NCBI RefSeq assembly: GCF_037055355.1
Contig: NZ_CP146350.1
Span: 5,975,001 to 6,039,000 of the forward strand
DNA: 64,000 nt
Direction: 5' to 3'
From: Streptomyces sp. DG1A-41
GTDB lineage: Bacteria > Actinomycetota > Actinomycetes > Streptomycetales > Streptomycetaceae
In this document: in pieces, positions 7,757 through 18,788 of the stretch
Layout of the letters: each line of letters begins with the position of its first letter
How positions within the stretch are numbered: the stretch's first letter is position 1
The notes under the pieces: model-generated
The model's database searches: none
What the model was told of the DNA's origin: nothing
What the model saw: only the letters and a program-made list of their open reading frames with translations
Program-made: the position numbers and the translations under genes

Positions 7757-9693
7757 TCGTACAGCTCCTCTTCGGCCAGGTACTTGACCAGCTCCTCCTT
7801 GTCGAAGAGGGCGAGCAGGTCGGCACGTACGGGTTCGGTGGTCTCGCGGGTGAGGTTGATCTGGCCGCGGACCGGGTCCGTCGCCGCCAGACCGCCCGTC
7901 GGATCGGCGAGCGCGCACAGCAGGTTGATCCGGCGCCACTTGCGGTCCATCCCCGGATGGTCCTCGCGGGTGTGCCCGCCGCGCGACTCGGTGCGCTCCA
8001 GCGCGGCCCGCGCCACGCACTCGCTGACCAGCAGCATGTTCCTGAGGTCCAGGGCGAGGTGCCAGCCCGGGTTGAACTGCCGGTGCCCCTCGACTCCGGC
8101 CCGGCGCGCCCGGACCCGCAGCTCGGCGAGCTTCTCCAGGGCCTGCTTCATCTCCGTCTCGCGGCGGATGATGCCGACCAGGTCGTTCATGGTCTGCTGG
8201 AGTTCCTGGTGCAGGGTGTACGGGTTCTCCGGCGGGCCGCCCTTCGGCTCCTCGATCTCCGCCTCGGCCGAGAAGGGCCGCAGGGCCTCGGCGGCGGCGG
8301 AGTCGATCTGGACGTCGTCCACGACGGGCCGCGCCCCGGCCGGCCCCGCCGCGTACTCGGCCGCGTGCCAGCCCGCGCGGCGCCCGAACACCAGCAGGTC
8401 GGAGAGCGAGTTGCCGCCGAGCCGGTTGGAGCCGTGCATGCCGCCGGCCACCTCACCGGCCGCGAACAGCCCCGGCACCCCGCGCGCCGCCGCCGTGTCG
8501 GACTCGACGGCGACACCGCCCATCACGTAGTGGCAGGTGGGCCCGACCTCCATCGCCTCCGCCGTGATGTCGACGTCGGCCAGCTCCTTGAACTGGTGGT
8601 ACATCGACGGCAGCCGCCGCTTGATGACCTCGGCGGGCATACGCGTCGACACGTCGAGGAAGACCCCGCCGTGGGGTGACCCGCGGCCCTCCTTCACCTC
8701 GGCGTTGATCGCCCGCGCGACCTCGTCGCGGGGGAGCAGCTCGGGGGGACGCCGGTTGCGGTCCGGGTCGTCGTACCAGCGGTCGGCCTCGTCCTCGGTC
8801 TCGGCGTACTTGTCCTTGAAGACGTCGGGGATGTAGTCGAACATGAACCGTTTGCCGTCGGAGTTGCGCAGCACCCCGCCGTCGCCGCGCACCGACTCGG
8901 TGACGAGGATGCCCTTCACCGACGGCGGCCAGACCATGCCCGTCGGGTGGAACTGCACGAACTCCATGTTCAGCAGGGGAGCGCCCGCGAGGAGCGCCAG
9001 CGCGTGGCCGTCGCCGGTGTACTCCCACGAGTTCGACGTCACCTTGAAGGACTTGCCGATGCCGCCCGTCGCGATCACGACAGCCGGCGCCTCCAGGACG
9101 AAGAAACGGCCCGACTCGCGCTCGTAGCCGAAGACGCCGGAGACGCGCCCGCCCTCCTTGAGTACGCGCGTGACCGTGCACTCCTGGAAGACCTTCAGCC
9201 GGGACTCGTAGTCGCCGGTCTCCTTGAAGTCCTCCTGCTGGAGCGCGACGATCTTCTGCTGGAGGGTGCGGATCAGCTCCAGGCCCGTGCGGTCGCCGAC
9301 GTGCGCGAGGCGCGGGTACTCATGGCCGCCGAAGTTGCGCTGCGAGATCCGGCCGTCCTTCGTACGGTCGAACAGCGCGCCCCAGGTCTCCAGCTCCCAC
9401 ACCCGGTCCGGTGCCTCCTGGGCGTGCAGCTCGGCCATCCGCCACTGGTTGAGGAACTTGCCGCCGCGCATGGTGTCGCGGAAGTGGACCCGCCAGTTGT
9501 CGTTCTCGTTGGCGTTGGCCATCGCCGCCGCGATGCCGCCCTCGGCCATCACCGTGTGCGCCTTGCCGAACAACGACTTGCAGATCACGGCCGTACGGGC
9601 GCCTCGCTCGCGGGCCTCGATGGCGGCGCGCAGCCCGGCGCCGCCCGCCCCGACCACGACGACGTCCCACTCCTGCCGGTCGACCACGGACAT
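7753..9693 (-). CDS. sdhA: succinate dehydrogenase flavoprotein subunit
   Basis: The 646-residue catalytic subunit of complex II oxidises succinate to fumarate. The N-terminal FAD dinucleotide-binding motif is VVVVGAGGAGLRAAIEA. The HTVMAEGGIAAA segment carries the His expected to bind FAD covalently, FVQFHPTGM is a substrate-site segment, and GGMHGSNRLGGNSL carries the active-site Arg. The ATG at 9693 overlaps the stop of the membrane-subunit gene by one base (TGATG). The partner type, with one large cytochrome subunit, matches the Sdh1-like enzymes of actinobacteria. Confidence 0.96.
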   Translation of the reverse strand: MSVVDRQEWDVVVVGAGGAGLRAAIEARERGARTAVICKSLFGKAHTVMAEGGIAAAMANANENDNWRVHFRDTMRGGKFLNQWRMAELHAQEAPDRVWELETWGALFDRTKDGRISQRNFGGHEYPRLAHVGDRTGLELIRTLQQKIVALQQEDFKETGDYESRLKVFQECTVTRVLKEGGRVSGVFGYERESGRFFVLEAPAVVIATGGIGKSFKVTSNSWEYTGDGHALALLAGAPLLNMEFVQFHPTGMVWPPSVKGILVTESVRGDGGVLRNSDGKRFMFDYIPDVFKDKYAETEDEADRWYDDPDRNRRPPELLPRDEVARAINAEVKEGRGSPHGGVFLDVSTRMPAEVIKRRLPSMYHQFKELADVDITAEAMEVGPTCHYVMGGVAVESDTAAARGVPGLFAAGEVAGGMHGSNRLGGNSLSDLLVFGRRAGWHAAEYAAGPAGARPVVDDVQIDSAAAEALRPFSAEAEIEEPKGGPPENPYTLHQELQQTMNDLVGIIRRETEMKQALEKLAELRVRARRAGVEGHRQFNPGWHLALDLRNMLLVSECVARAALERTESRGGHTREDHPGMDRKWRRINLLCALADPTGGLAATDPVRGQINLTRETTEPVRADLLALFDKEELVKYLAEEELYE

Positions 9694-10529
9694 CAGAACA
9701 ACCTCGGATCGTCGAAGGCACCGGACGCGACCAGGTAGACGTAGAAGTCGGCGAGCGCCACGCTCACCAACGACGCCCAGGCGAGCAGCATGTGCCGTGC
9801 GTTGAGCTTCCCGACCCACTGCCACATCCGATAGCGCACGGGATGCTTGGAGAAGTGCTTGAGCTTGCCGCCGACGATGTGCCGGCACGAGTGGCAGGAC
9901 AGCGTGTACGCCCAGATCAGCACGATGTTGACCAGGAACACGAGTGTGCCGAGACCCATGTGGCCCCACTCGTAGTTCTCGTCGCGGAAGGCGAGCACGG
10001 TGTCGTAGGTCAGGATCCCGGCGACGAGGAGCGCGGCGTAGAAGAAGTACCGGTGGATGTTCTGGAGCACCAGCGGGAAGCGGGTCTCGCCCGTGTACTT
10101 CTTGTGCGGCTCGGCCACCGCGCAGGCCGGCGGGGACGCCCAGAAGCCCCGGTAGTAGGCCTTGCGGTAGTAGTAGCAGGTCAGACGGAAGCCGAGCGGG
10201 AAGATCAGGATGATGATCGCGGGGGAGATCCCCCACCAGCTTCCGAAGATCTCCCAGTTCGGGCCGGCCTTCATCGGCTCGCAGTTCTCCGCCAGGCAGG
10301 GGGAGTAGAAGGGCGAGACGTACGGCGCCGCGTAGTAGTCGGCGTTCGCGAAGGCCCGCCAGGTCGAGTAGACGATGAAGGCCAGCAGACCGGCGACCGT
10401 GCCGGCCGGGGCCAGCCACCAGCGGTCGGTGCGCAGGTGCGGGGCGTCGATCGCGGCGCGCGTGCCCGCCCGTACGCCGCCGCTTCGGGAATGAGCTTCT
10501 GTGGCGGGAGGTTCCGTACCAGTGGCCAC
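9693..10529 (-). CDS. succinate dehydrogenase cytochrome b-type membrane subunit
   Basis: The protein has 278 residues with five hydrophobic segments, beginning around WWLAPAGTVAGLLAF, ISPAIIILIFPLGF, IHRYFFYAALLVAG, TLVFLVNIVLIWAYTL and LLAWASLVSVALADF. Several His residues lie in or next to these segments (IHRYFF, SCHSCRHIVGG, ARHMLL) and could bind haem. A single large membrane subunit replaces the usual SdhC+SdhD pair, as in other actinobacterial Sdh1-type complexes. The GTG at 10529 (VATGTEPPATEAHS) is the best start, and the frame upstream is basic and low-complexity. Its role is quinone reduction and anchoring of SdhAB. Confidence 0.88.
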   Translation of the reverse strand: MATGTEPPATEAHSRSGGVRAGTRAAIDAPHLRTDRWWLAPAGTVAGLLAFIVYSTWRAFANADYYAAPYVSPFYSPCLAENCEPMKAGPNWEIFGSWWGISPAIIILIFPLGFRLTCYYYRKAYYRGFWASPPACAVAEPHKKYTGETRFPLVLQNIHRYFFYAALLVAGILTYDTVLAFRDENYEWGHMGLGTLVFLVNIVLIWAYTLSCHSCRHIVGGKLKHFSKHPVRYRMWQWVGKLNARHMLLAWASLVSVALADFYVYLVASGAFDDPRLF

Positions 10530-10582
10530 TTGACGACTCCGGTCGGTTCGGGGGAGGTGCCGGTCGTTCGACTCCTGCCCGG

Positions 10583-10873
10583 TCAGGGAGCGCGCCGGTC
10601 CCGGGCGCCGAGCCCCTCGTCGTCCGAGTCGACCCACAGGGACGGGTCGTACGGAGCGTCCGAGATGGTGACGAGGTCGGGGCGCTTCGGTGCGGCCGGC
10701 GTGGCGGCGGCGTCGCGCAGCAGGGCGACGCTCTCGCGCAGGTGGTTGGCGTCGGCACGGACGCGGCGCATCTCCAGGCCGCCGGTGCCGAGCTGCTTCT
10801 CCAGGCGTCCCAGCGAGCGGAACAGCTCGTCGAGACTGCGCTGGACTGACGTCAGTTCGTCGTGAACGGACAT
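10583..10873 (-). CDS. small coiled-coil protein preceding the sdh genes
   Basis: The 96-residue soluble protein has a heptad-like N-terminal half (LTSVQRSLDELFRSLGRLEKQLG, followed by EMRRVRADANHLRESVALLR) and an acidic C-terminal tail. It lies 53 bases upstream of the sdh membrane subunit on the same strand and is probably the first gene of that operon. A similar small protein occupies this place in other Streptomyces, to my memory. No enzyme motif is present. A role in assembly or regulation is only a guess. Confidence 0.7.
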   Translation of the reverse strand: MSVHDELTSVQRSLDELFRSLGRLEKQLGTGGLEMRRVRADANHLRESVALLRDAAATPAAPKRPDLVTISDAPYDPSLWVDSDDEGLGARDRRAP

Positions 10874-11162
10874 GACTTGCCCTCACTTCCACGGGTCCTT
10901 CGAGGCCCAAGGCGGCAACGTTCATGCGCCTGCGAGTGTTGCGCGTCACACCTTGTGCTGTGAAGGGATGTGCATCGATTGGCCGAGGGCGTGTGGGTGC
11001 ACCCTGCGGTGCGCTGCGCCGCACGGGTGACTTCCCGCCCGTGACCGCCGTGTCGCTCTGTGTTGCCGAACCCTTTCCTCTTCAGTGGCCGCATACATCA
11101 GATGAACTCCAAATACCGCCAAAAGTGATCATAACGCCCGCGGCTTCCCGGAGGTAGCACAG

Positions 11163-13349
11163 ATGTCCCAGCACGGCGTCGGCCCGCGTGCGGTCACGCG
11201 CTCGGTCGCCTTCCTCACCGCGGGTGTGCTCGCGGTGCCCGCGCTCGCCGGATGTGGCTCCGAGGACCCGGCCGGCAAGCCGCTCGCCGCGCCTGACATC
11301 CAGCCCGCTGGCCGCGACCGGATCGCCGACGGCGGCACCCTGCGCTGGGCCGTGGACTCCGTGCCCGACACCCTGAACACCTTCCAGTCGGACGCCGACG
11401 CCACTACCGTCCGCGTCGCCCAGGCCGTCCTGCCGTCGATGTTCCGGATGGACGCCAGTGGCCGCCCCGAGCGCAATCCGGCCTACCTGGAGTCCGCCAA
11501 GGTCGTCGAGACCGAGCCCAAGCAGGTCGTCCTGTACAAGCTGAACCAGCAGGCCGTCTGGAGCGACGGCCGGGAGATCGGCGCCGCCGACTTCGCCGCC
11601 CAGTGGCGCGCCCTGTCCGGCAAGGACACCGCCTACTGGACCGCCCGCAACGCCGGCTACGACCGCATCCAGAAGATCGAGCGCGGCGACAACGCCCTGG
11701 AGGTCCGGGTCACCTTCAGCCGCCCCTACGCCGACTGGCGGTCGCTGTTCTCGCCGCTGTACCCGAAGGACGTCATGGGCACCCCGGACTCCTTCAACGA
11801 CGGGGCACGCAAGAAGCTCAAGGTCAGCGCCGGCCCCTTCACGGTGAAGAAGGTCGACGGTGAGGACGACGAGATCACCCTCGCCCGCAACCCGCGCTGG
11901 TGGGGCAAGCCGGCCAAGCTCTCCGAGATCGTGCTGCGCACGGTGCCGCGCGACAAGCTGGCCGCCGAGCTGGCCGCCGGCACCCTCGACGTGGCCGAGG
12001 TCGACCCCTCCGCGGCCCGTCGCATCACGGTCGCCGCCCGCCCCCAGAGCTCCAGCAGCCCGCTGATGGGCCCCGGCGCCGACCGGTCCGCCGCGGACGC
12101 CCTGCCCTCCGGGGGCGTCGCCAACGGCTCCGACGAGGAGGCCGCCGACGAGGAGACCGTCGCCCGCAAGAAGCTGCGCAAGGCCGCCGCCAAGTACGCC
12201 CGGCAGCAGCAGGCCCTGCGCGGCTTCGAGGTGCGCAAGTCCCTGGAGCCCGCCTACACCCAGCTCGCCCTGAACGGCGCCGAGGGCCCGCTCGCCGACG
12301 AACGCGTCCGCAGGGCCGTCGCCCGCGCCCTGGACCGCAAGGAACTGGCCGAGGCCGTCCTTAAGCCCCTGGGCCTGCCCGCCGTCCCGGTCGGCAGCCA
12401 CCTGGCCCTCTCCGGCCAGGCCCACTACGCCGACAACAGCGGCGCCCTCGGCGGCCAGGACACCAAGGAGGCCCAGGCCCTGCTCGCCGACGCCGGGTGG
12501 GTGCGCGGCGGCCCCGTCAAGGAGCAGGACAAGAAGAAGGAGGAGGAGAAAAAGGCGGCCGGCGCCGAGGGGAAGAAGGCCGGCGCCTCCGAGGAAGAGC
12601 AGGACGACGGCGGCACGTACATCGTCGGCGAGGACAACAAGGCACGCCACGGGCAGGACCCCGCCGACCATCTCGCCCAGGACGAAAAGCAGTACAAGCA
12701 CCCCCACCAGGGCGGCGCCCCCGGCGCGTACGCCCCCAAGGGCACCGCCGCCCCGGCGAACCGCGGGGCCGCCCCGCTGGCCAAGAACGGCAAGCCCCTC
12801 ACGCTCCGCTTCGTGCTCCCCTCCGGGCCCGGCTCCCAGACGCTGCGCACGGTCGCCGACCGCATCGCCCGCATGCTGGAGCGCGTCGGCATCGGCACGG
12901 ACATCTCCAAGGTCTCCGACGAGTCCTACTTCAAGGACCACATCGCGTCCGGCCAGTACGACCTCGCCCTCTACTCCTGGCCCGCCACCGCCTTCCCCGC
13001 CACCGACGCCCGGCCCGTCTACGCCAAGCCCGTCCCGGCCGCCGACGGTTCCCTGAACGTCGAGCAGAACTACACCCGCGTCGGCACCGACCAGGTCGAC
13101 CAGCTCTTCGACGAGGCCGTGTCCACCCTCGACGAGGGCGAGTCCCGCTCCCTCATCCGCAAGGCCGACTCCCGCATCTGGGCGGCGGCCGGCTCCATCC
13201 CCCTCTTCCAGCGCCCCCAGCTCGTCGCGGCCCGCAAGAACCTCGTGAACACCGGTGCCTTCGGCTTCGGCACCCCGGTCTACGAGGACATGGGCTTCCT
13301 GACGAAGGGCGCGAAGCCGGCCTCGGGCCCGTCGGCGAGGGCCAGCTGA
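11163..13349 (+). CDS. orphan family-5 peptide-binding lipoprotein with charged insertions
   Basis: This 728-residue extracytoplasmic solute-binding protein has the Opp/Dpp family 5 fold. A signal peptide ends in the lipobox ALAG-C at about residue 30, so it is a membrane-anchored lipoprotein. Family segments include GGTLRWAVDSVPDTLN, TFSRPYADWRSLFSPLYP and EQNYTRVGTDQVDQL. Two charged, repetitive insertions are unusual: one at about residues 298-350 (DEEAADEETVARKKLRKAAAK) and one at about 450-535 (KEQDKKKEEEKKAAGAEGKK and more). They make it roughly 180 residues longer than the family norm. No permease or ATPase genes adjoin it; typA follows. The ATG is preceded by ggaggt. Confidence 0.82.
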   Translation: MSQHGVGPRAVTRSVAFLTAGVLAVPALAGCGSEDPAGKPLAAPDIQPAGRDRIADGGTLRWAVDSVPDTLNTFQSDADATTVRVAQAVLPSMFRMDASGRPERNPAYLESAKVVETEPKQVVLYKLNQQAVWSDGREIGAADFAAQWRALSGKDTAYWTARNAGYDRIQKIERGDNALEVRVTFSRPYADWRSLFSPLYPKDVMGTPDSFNDGARKKLKVSAGPFTVKKVDGEDDEITLARNPRWWGKPAKLSEIVLRTVPRDKLAAELAAGTLDVAEVDPSAARRITVAARPQSSSSPLMGPGADRSAADALPSGGVANGSDEEAADEETVARKKLRKAAAKYARQQQALRGFEVRKSLEPAYTQLALNGAEGPLADERVRRAVARALDRKELAEAVLKPLGLPAVPVGSHLALSGQAHYADNSGALGGQDTKEAQALLADAGWVRGGPVKEQDKKKEEEKKAAGAEGKKAGASEEEQDDGGTYIVGEDNKARHGQDPADHLAQDEKQYKHPHQGGAPGAYAPKGTAAPANRGAAPLAKNGKPLTLRFVLPSGPGSQTLRTVADRIARMLERVGIGTDISKVSDESYFKDHIASGQYDLALYSWPATAFPATDARPVYAKPVPAADGSLNVEQNYTRVGTDQVDQLFDEAVSTLDEGESRSLIRKADSRIWAAAGSIPLFQRPQLVAARKNLVNTGAFGFGTPVYEDMGFLTKGAKPASGPSARAS

Positions 13350-13567
13350 GGTCGACCGGCCGGTTCGGCAGCCCCCGGCATGGCCCCGGCACCGCCGCCG
13401 AGCACCCGAAAAAACGGCCCTGACCTGCACCGACGCATCCCGGCTCACCCCAGGGGCAGCGGACCCGTACCATGGGGTGAGGCCGTGGCATGTTGAGCCC
13501 GGCAGGGCCCGCGCACCACCGACGTACGCGCAGGGCATTCCTCACCACTCCGGGAGTACGCCTCAAT

Positions 13568-15475
<1,908 letters not shown>

Positions 15476-15486
15476 CGCCTGCCGTC

Positions 15487-15531
15487 CGACGACACCGGGC
15501 ACCCCGCATCGCGGGGTGCCCGGTGTCGTCG
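15487..15531 (+). terminator. long perfect hairpin terminator after typA
   Basis: A 21-bp uninterrupted stem (15487-15507 with 15511-15531) and a 3-base loop start 12 bases after the typA stop. There is no U-tract, as is usual in Streptomyces. It is the strongest hairpin seen in the window. Confidence 0.85.
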
Positions 15532-16077
15532 TGAAGCGGAGGGAACGCGAAGGGAAGGGTTAGGGAAAACCCTCGATTTGCCCGGGACGGCCGTCCGGAG
15601 CGCCCCGTTCGCACTACCCTGCTGCGGAAGTGCGGCGCCCTGCCCGCGCACGGGCCGTGCAACGGCCCTGCGGCGGAGGCCTCTTGAGCGCGCGACCGCC
15701 ACGAGGGGCACCCTGCACGGCAGCCACGGTAGCCGCAAGCGGTTTATCTCATCCTCGCGTCCGGAATGCGGACGCCTGTTACCGATAGATGTGTAACAAG
15801 TCCGTTTCGCAGGGATCTTTCACCAAACCCTTTGTCCGGATTTTGGAAGATGTAGGCGTCAGCTGTGATCGAACCGAGACCTCGAGAGTGTGGTTCGCTC
15901 CTGGCGTTTGGCAGATAGTTAGGCGCGTAGAGCTCGGATGAACGGGTCATGCGCTGGAGGCGGCGCCGACTCACGAGCGCGGGGGCACCTGACGATTTCC
16001 GGCACCGGCGACGGGCGGTGGCGGTGGTCTGTCTGTGCTCCCTTCGCGGTGAACCAATGACTTCATAGGAGGAACCC
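15532..16077. promoter_or_regulatory. long leader/promoter region of the oligopeptide operon
   Basis: The 546 bases between the typA terminator and the binding-protein start hold no convincing gene. They contain a short inverted repeat (7-bp arms, 15757-15763 and 15769-15775) and a less GC-rich section at about 15735-15930 that likely carries the promoter. The end has a perfect AGGAGG at 16067-16072, spaced for the ATG at 16078. The length suggests a long untranslated leader or several promoters. Confidence 0.45.
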
Positions 16078-17718
16078 ATGCGCGGTGCCAAGAGCGCCAA
16101 GTGGGTCGCGGGGGCGATAGTCGTCGCCCTGGCCGCCACCGCCTGCGGCGGCGGCGACGACAGTGCCGGCGACGACATGAACAAGGGGAAGGCCGACCCG
16201 AACGGCATCGTCACTGCGCAGCTGAGCGAACCTCAGAACCCGCTGCAGCCGGCCAACGCCAAGGAGAGCCAGGGCAGCCGTGTCCTGCGCACGATCTTCG
16301 CCGGCCTGGTCGACTACGAGCCCGGCACCGGCAAGCTCGAGTACGTCAACGCCGAGTCGGTCACGCCGAACAAGGACGCGTCCGAGTGGACCGTCAAGCT
16401 CAAGCCGGGCTGGAAGTTCCACGACGGCACCCCGGTCACCGCCAAGTCCTACGTGGACTCCTGGAACTGGTCGGCCAACATCAAGAACAACCAGACCAAC
16501 TCCAGCTGGTTCTCCGACATCGTGGGCTTCGAGGACGTGCACCCGGAGAAGGGTGAGCCGAAGTCCGACAAGATGTCGGGTCTGAAGGTCGTCGACGACA
16601 ACACCTTCACGATCAAGCTGACGCAGCCGGTCTCGTACTTCGCGTACAAGCTGGGCTACGACGTGTGGGCGCCGCTGCCCGAGGCCTTCTTCAAGGACCC
16701 GAAGGCCTTCGGCGAGAAGCCGGTCGGCAACGGCCCGTACAAGTTCGTCTCCTGGGAGCACAACAAGCTCATCAAGGTCCGCAAGTTCGCGGACTACCAG
16801 GGCCCGAACAAGGCCAAGAACGGCGGCATCGACTTCAAGAACTACACGACCGCCGACGCCGCCTACTCGGACCTGCGCTCCGACAACGTGGACTGGATCG
16901 AGCAGGTCCCGACCACCGCGCTGACCAGCTACAAGACGGACCTCGGCGACCGTGCCATCGACCAGCCGTACTCGGCCGTCCAGTCGATCGTCCCGGCGTT
17001 CTACACCAAGCAGTTCAAGGACATCGACCCCAAGGTCATCCAGGGTCTGTCCATGGCGATCGACCGCCAGACGATCACCAAGACCGTCCTCCAGGGCACG
17101 CGCACCCCGGCCGACTCCTACGTCGCCCCCGGCGTCCTCGGCTACAAGAAGGGCGCGCTCGGCGACATCGTCAAGTTCGACCCGGCCCAGGCCAAGAAGC
17201 TCATCCAGGAGGGTGGCGGCGTCCCGGGCAACAAGATCCAGATCCAGTACAACGCCGACCAGGACCACAAGCCGTGGGTCGACGCGGTCTGCAACTCGAT
17301 CCGCAAGTCCACCGGCGTGGAGTGCACCGGCGACCCGAAGCCGACCTTCCAGGCCGACCTCGACGCCCGTGACAACGAGCAGGTCAAGTCCATGTACCGC
17401 GGTGGCTGGGTGCTCGACTACCCGGTCAACTCGAACTTCATGCGCGACCTGTACGGGAGCACGGCGGCCGGTAACACCAGCGGCTACTCCAACAAGGAGT
17501 TCGACAAGCTGAGCTCCGAGGCGGACAAGGCCAGCTCGATCGACGAGACCGTGAAGCTGTACCAGCAGGCGGAGCAGCTCCTCGCCAAGGACATGCCGGC
17601 GATTCCGCTCTGGTTCTACAAGGTCAACAGCGGTCAGTCCAAGAACATCCTGGGCAAGATCGAGTACGGCCAGGACGGTGACCCGATCTTCGACACCGTC
17701 CAGGTCAAGCAGAAGTAA
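16078..17718 (+). CDS. oligopeptide ABC transporter substrate-binding lipoprotein
   Basis: The 546-residue family 5 binding protein has a signal peptide ending in the lipobox ATA-C at residue 22 (VVALAATACGGGDD), which anchors it to the outer face of the membrane. The family signature lies in EWTVKLKPGWKFHDGTPVTAKSY, with typical C-lobe segments QIQYNADQDHKPWVDAV and GGWVLDYPVNSNFM. It captures oligopeptides for the permease encoded downstream. The gene leads a five-gene Opp-type operon with a perfect AGGAGG site, and a hairpin after its stop probably lets it be expressed above the permease genes. The gene order differs from what I remember of bldK, so I do not use that name. Confidence 0.93.
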   Translation: MRGAKSAKWVAGAIVVALAATACGGGDDSAGDDMNKGKADPNGIVTAQLSEPQNPLQPANAKESQGSRVLRTIFAGLVDYEPGTGKLEYVNAESVTPNKDASEWTVKLKPGWKFHDGTPVTAKSYVDSWNWSANIKNNQTNSSWFSDIVGFEDVHPEKGEPKSDKMSGLKVVDDNTFTIKLTQPVSYFAYKLGYDVWAPLPEAFFKDPKAFGEKPVGNGPYKFVSWEHNKLIKVRKFADYQGPNKAKNGGIDFKNYTTADAAYSDLRSDNVDWIEQVPTTALTSYKTDLGDRAIDQPYSAVQSIVPAFYTKQFKDIDPKVIQGLSMAIDRQTITKTVLQGTRTPADSYVAPGVLGYKKGALGDIVKFDPAQAKKLIQEGGGVPGNKIQIQYNADQDHKPWVDAVCNSIRKSTGVECTGDPKPTFQADLDARDNEQVKSMYRGGWVLDYPVNSNFMRDLYGSTAAGNTSGYSNKEFDKLSSEADKASSIDETVKLYQQAEQLLAKDMPAIPLWFYKVNSGQSKNILGKIEYGQDGDPIFDTVQVKQK

Positions 17719-17732
17719 GAAGACGACCGCAG

Positions 17733-17773
17733 ACCGGTGCCGCCTCTCCCGTCAGGGGAGCGGCGGCGCCGGT
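17733..17773 (+). terminator. intra-operon hairpin after the binding-protein gene
   Basis: A strong imperfect hairpin has a 12-bp outer stem with one G:U pair, one mismatch, then an inner 5-bp stem. It lies 15 bases after the binding-protein stop and about 90 bases before the first permease. This position is typical of a partial terminator or 3' stabiliser that raises binding-protein expression relative to the membrane genes. Confidence 0.6.
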
Positions 17774-17861
17774 CCGTAGGCACAGGCCTCCACCTCACCC
17801 CCTCACCTGCGGTAGATGAGTGCGCAGGCCTCGCCGACCCCTCACGGCATGGAGGCGCAAG

Positions 17862-18788
17862 ATGGGGCGCTACGCCGCCAGGCGACTGCTCCAGATGATC
17901 CCGATCTTCATCGGGACAACTCTGTTGATCTTCCTGATGGTCCACATCCTGCCGGGCGACCCGGTCCGGGCCATCTACGGGGACAAGGCTCCCGATCCCG
18001 CACAGATCGCGCAGATCAAGCGCGAGTACGGCTTCGACAAGCCCGTCCTCGAACAGTACGTCCACTACATGTGGAATCTCCTCCAGGGCGACTTCGGCAA
18101 GAACCTGGCCGGCCGTCCGGTCACCGAGCTCATGTCCGAGGCCTTCCCGGTGACGCTGCGGCTGACGCTGCTGGCCCTCACCATCGAGATCATCATCGGT
18201 GTGGGCCTCGGCGCGTGGGCCGGTCTGCGGGCCGGCAAGGCCGCCGACACCGGCGTGCTGGTCTTCACGCTGACCGTGATCTCCGTCCCGGTGTTCGTCC
18301 TCGGCTTCCTCGCCCGGTTCATCTTCGCGGACGAACTCGGCTGGCTGCCGCCCAACGTCCAGGACTCCACGGACTTCTCGCAGTTGTTCCTGCCGGCCTT
18401 CGTCCTCGCGATGCTGTCCATGGCGTACGTGGCCCGGCTGACGCGGACGACCTTCGCCGAGAACCTGCGGGCCGACTACATGCGCACCGCGCTCGCCAAG
18501 GGCCTGCCCCGGCGCCGGATCATCGGTGTCCACCTGCTGCGCAACTCGCTGATCCCCGTGGTCACCTTCGTCGGCACCGACGTCGGCGGCTTCATCGGCG
18601 GCGCGGTCATCACCGAGGGCATCTTCAACATCCAGGGTGTCGGCAACCTCCTCTACAGGGCGATCCAGACGAGCGAGGGCTCGACGGTCACGGGTGTGGT
18701 GACGGTGCTCGTCCTCGTCATCCTCCTGATCAACCTGCTCATCGACCTGCTGTACGCGGTCCTGGACCCGAGGATCCGGTATGCCTGA
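17862..18788 (+). CDS. oligopeptide ABC transporter permease, OppB/DppB type
   Basis: This 308-residue inner-membrane permease has an N-terminal membrane segment (MIPIFIGTTLLIFLMVHILPGDP, typical of DppB) and five more hydrophobic helices. The EAA coupling loop (MRTALAKGLPRRRIIGVHLLRN) contacts the ATPases. The ATG at 17862 has ggagg seven bases upstream, and a longer frame lacks one. It overlaps the next permease gene by eight bases, showing tight co-translation. Confidence 0.94.
   Translation: MGRYAARRLLQMIPIFIGTTLLIFLMVHILPGDPVRAIYGDKAPDPAQIAQIKREYGFDKPVLEQYVHYMWNLLQGDFGKNLAGRPVTELMSEAFPVTLRLTLLALTIEIIIGVGLGAWAGLRAGKAADTGVLVFTLTVISVPVFVLGFLARFIFADELGWLPPNVQDSTDFSQLFLPAFVLAMLSMAYVARLTRTTFAENLRADYMRTALAKGLPRRRIIGVHLLRNSLIPVVTFVGTDVGGFIGGAVITEGIFNIQGVGNLLYRAIQTSEGSTVTGVVTVLVLVILLINLLIDLLYAVLDPRIRYA

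Noticed and set aside
11082..13538. Long antisense frame over the orphan binding-protein gene
   Set aside because: It has Gly/Val/Leu repetitive translation typical of antisense Streptomyces frames. The sense frame has a lipobox and family motifs.
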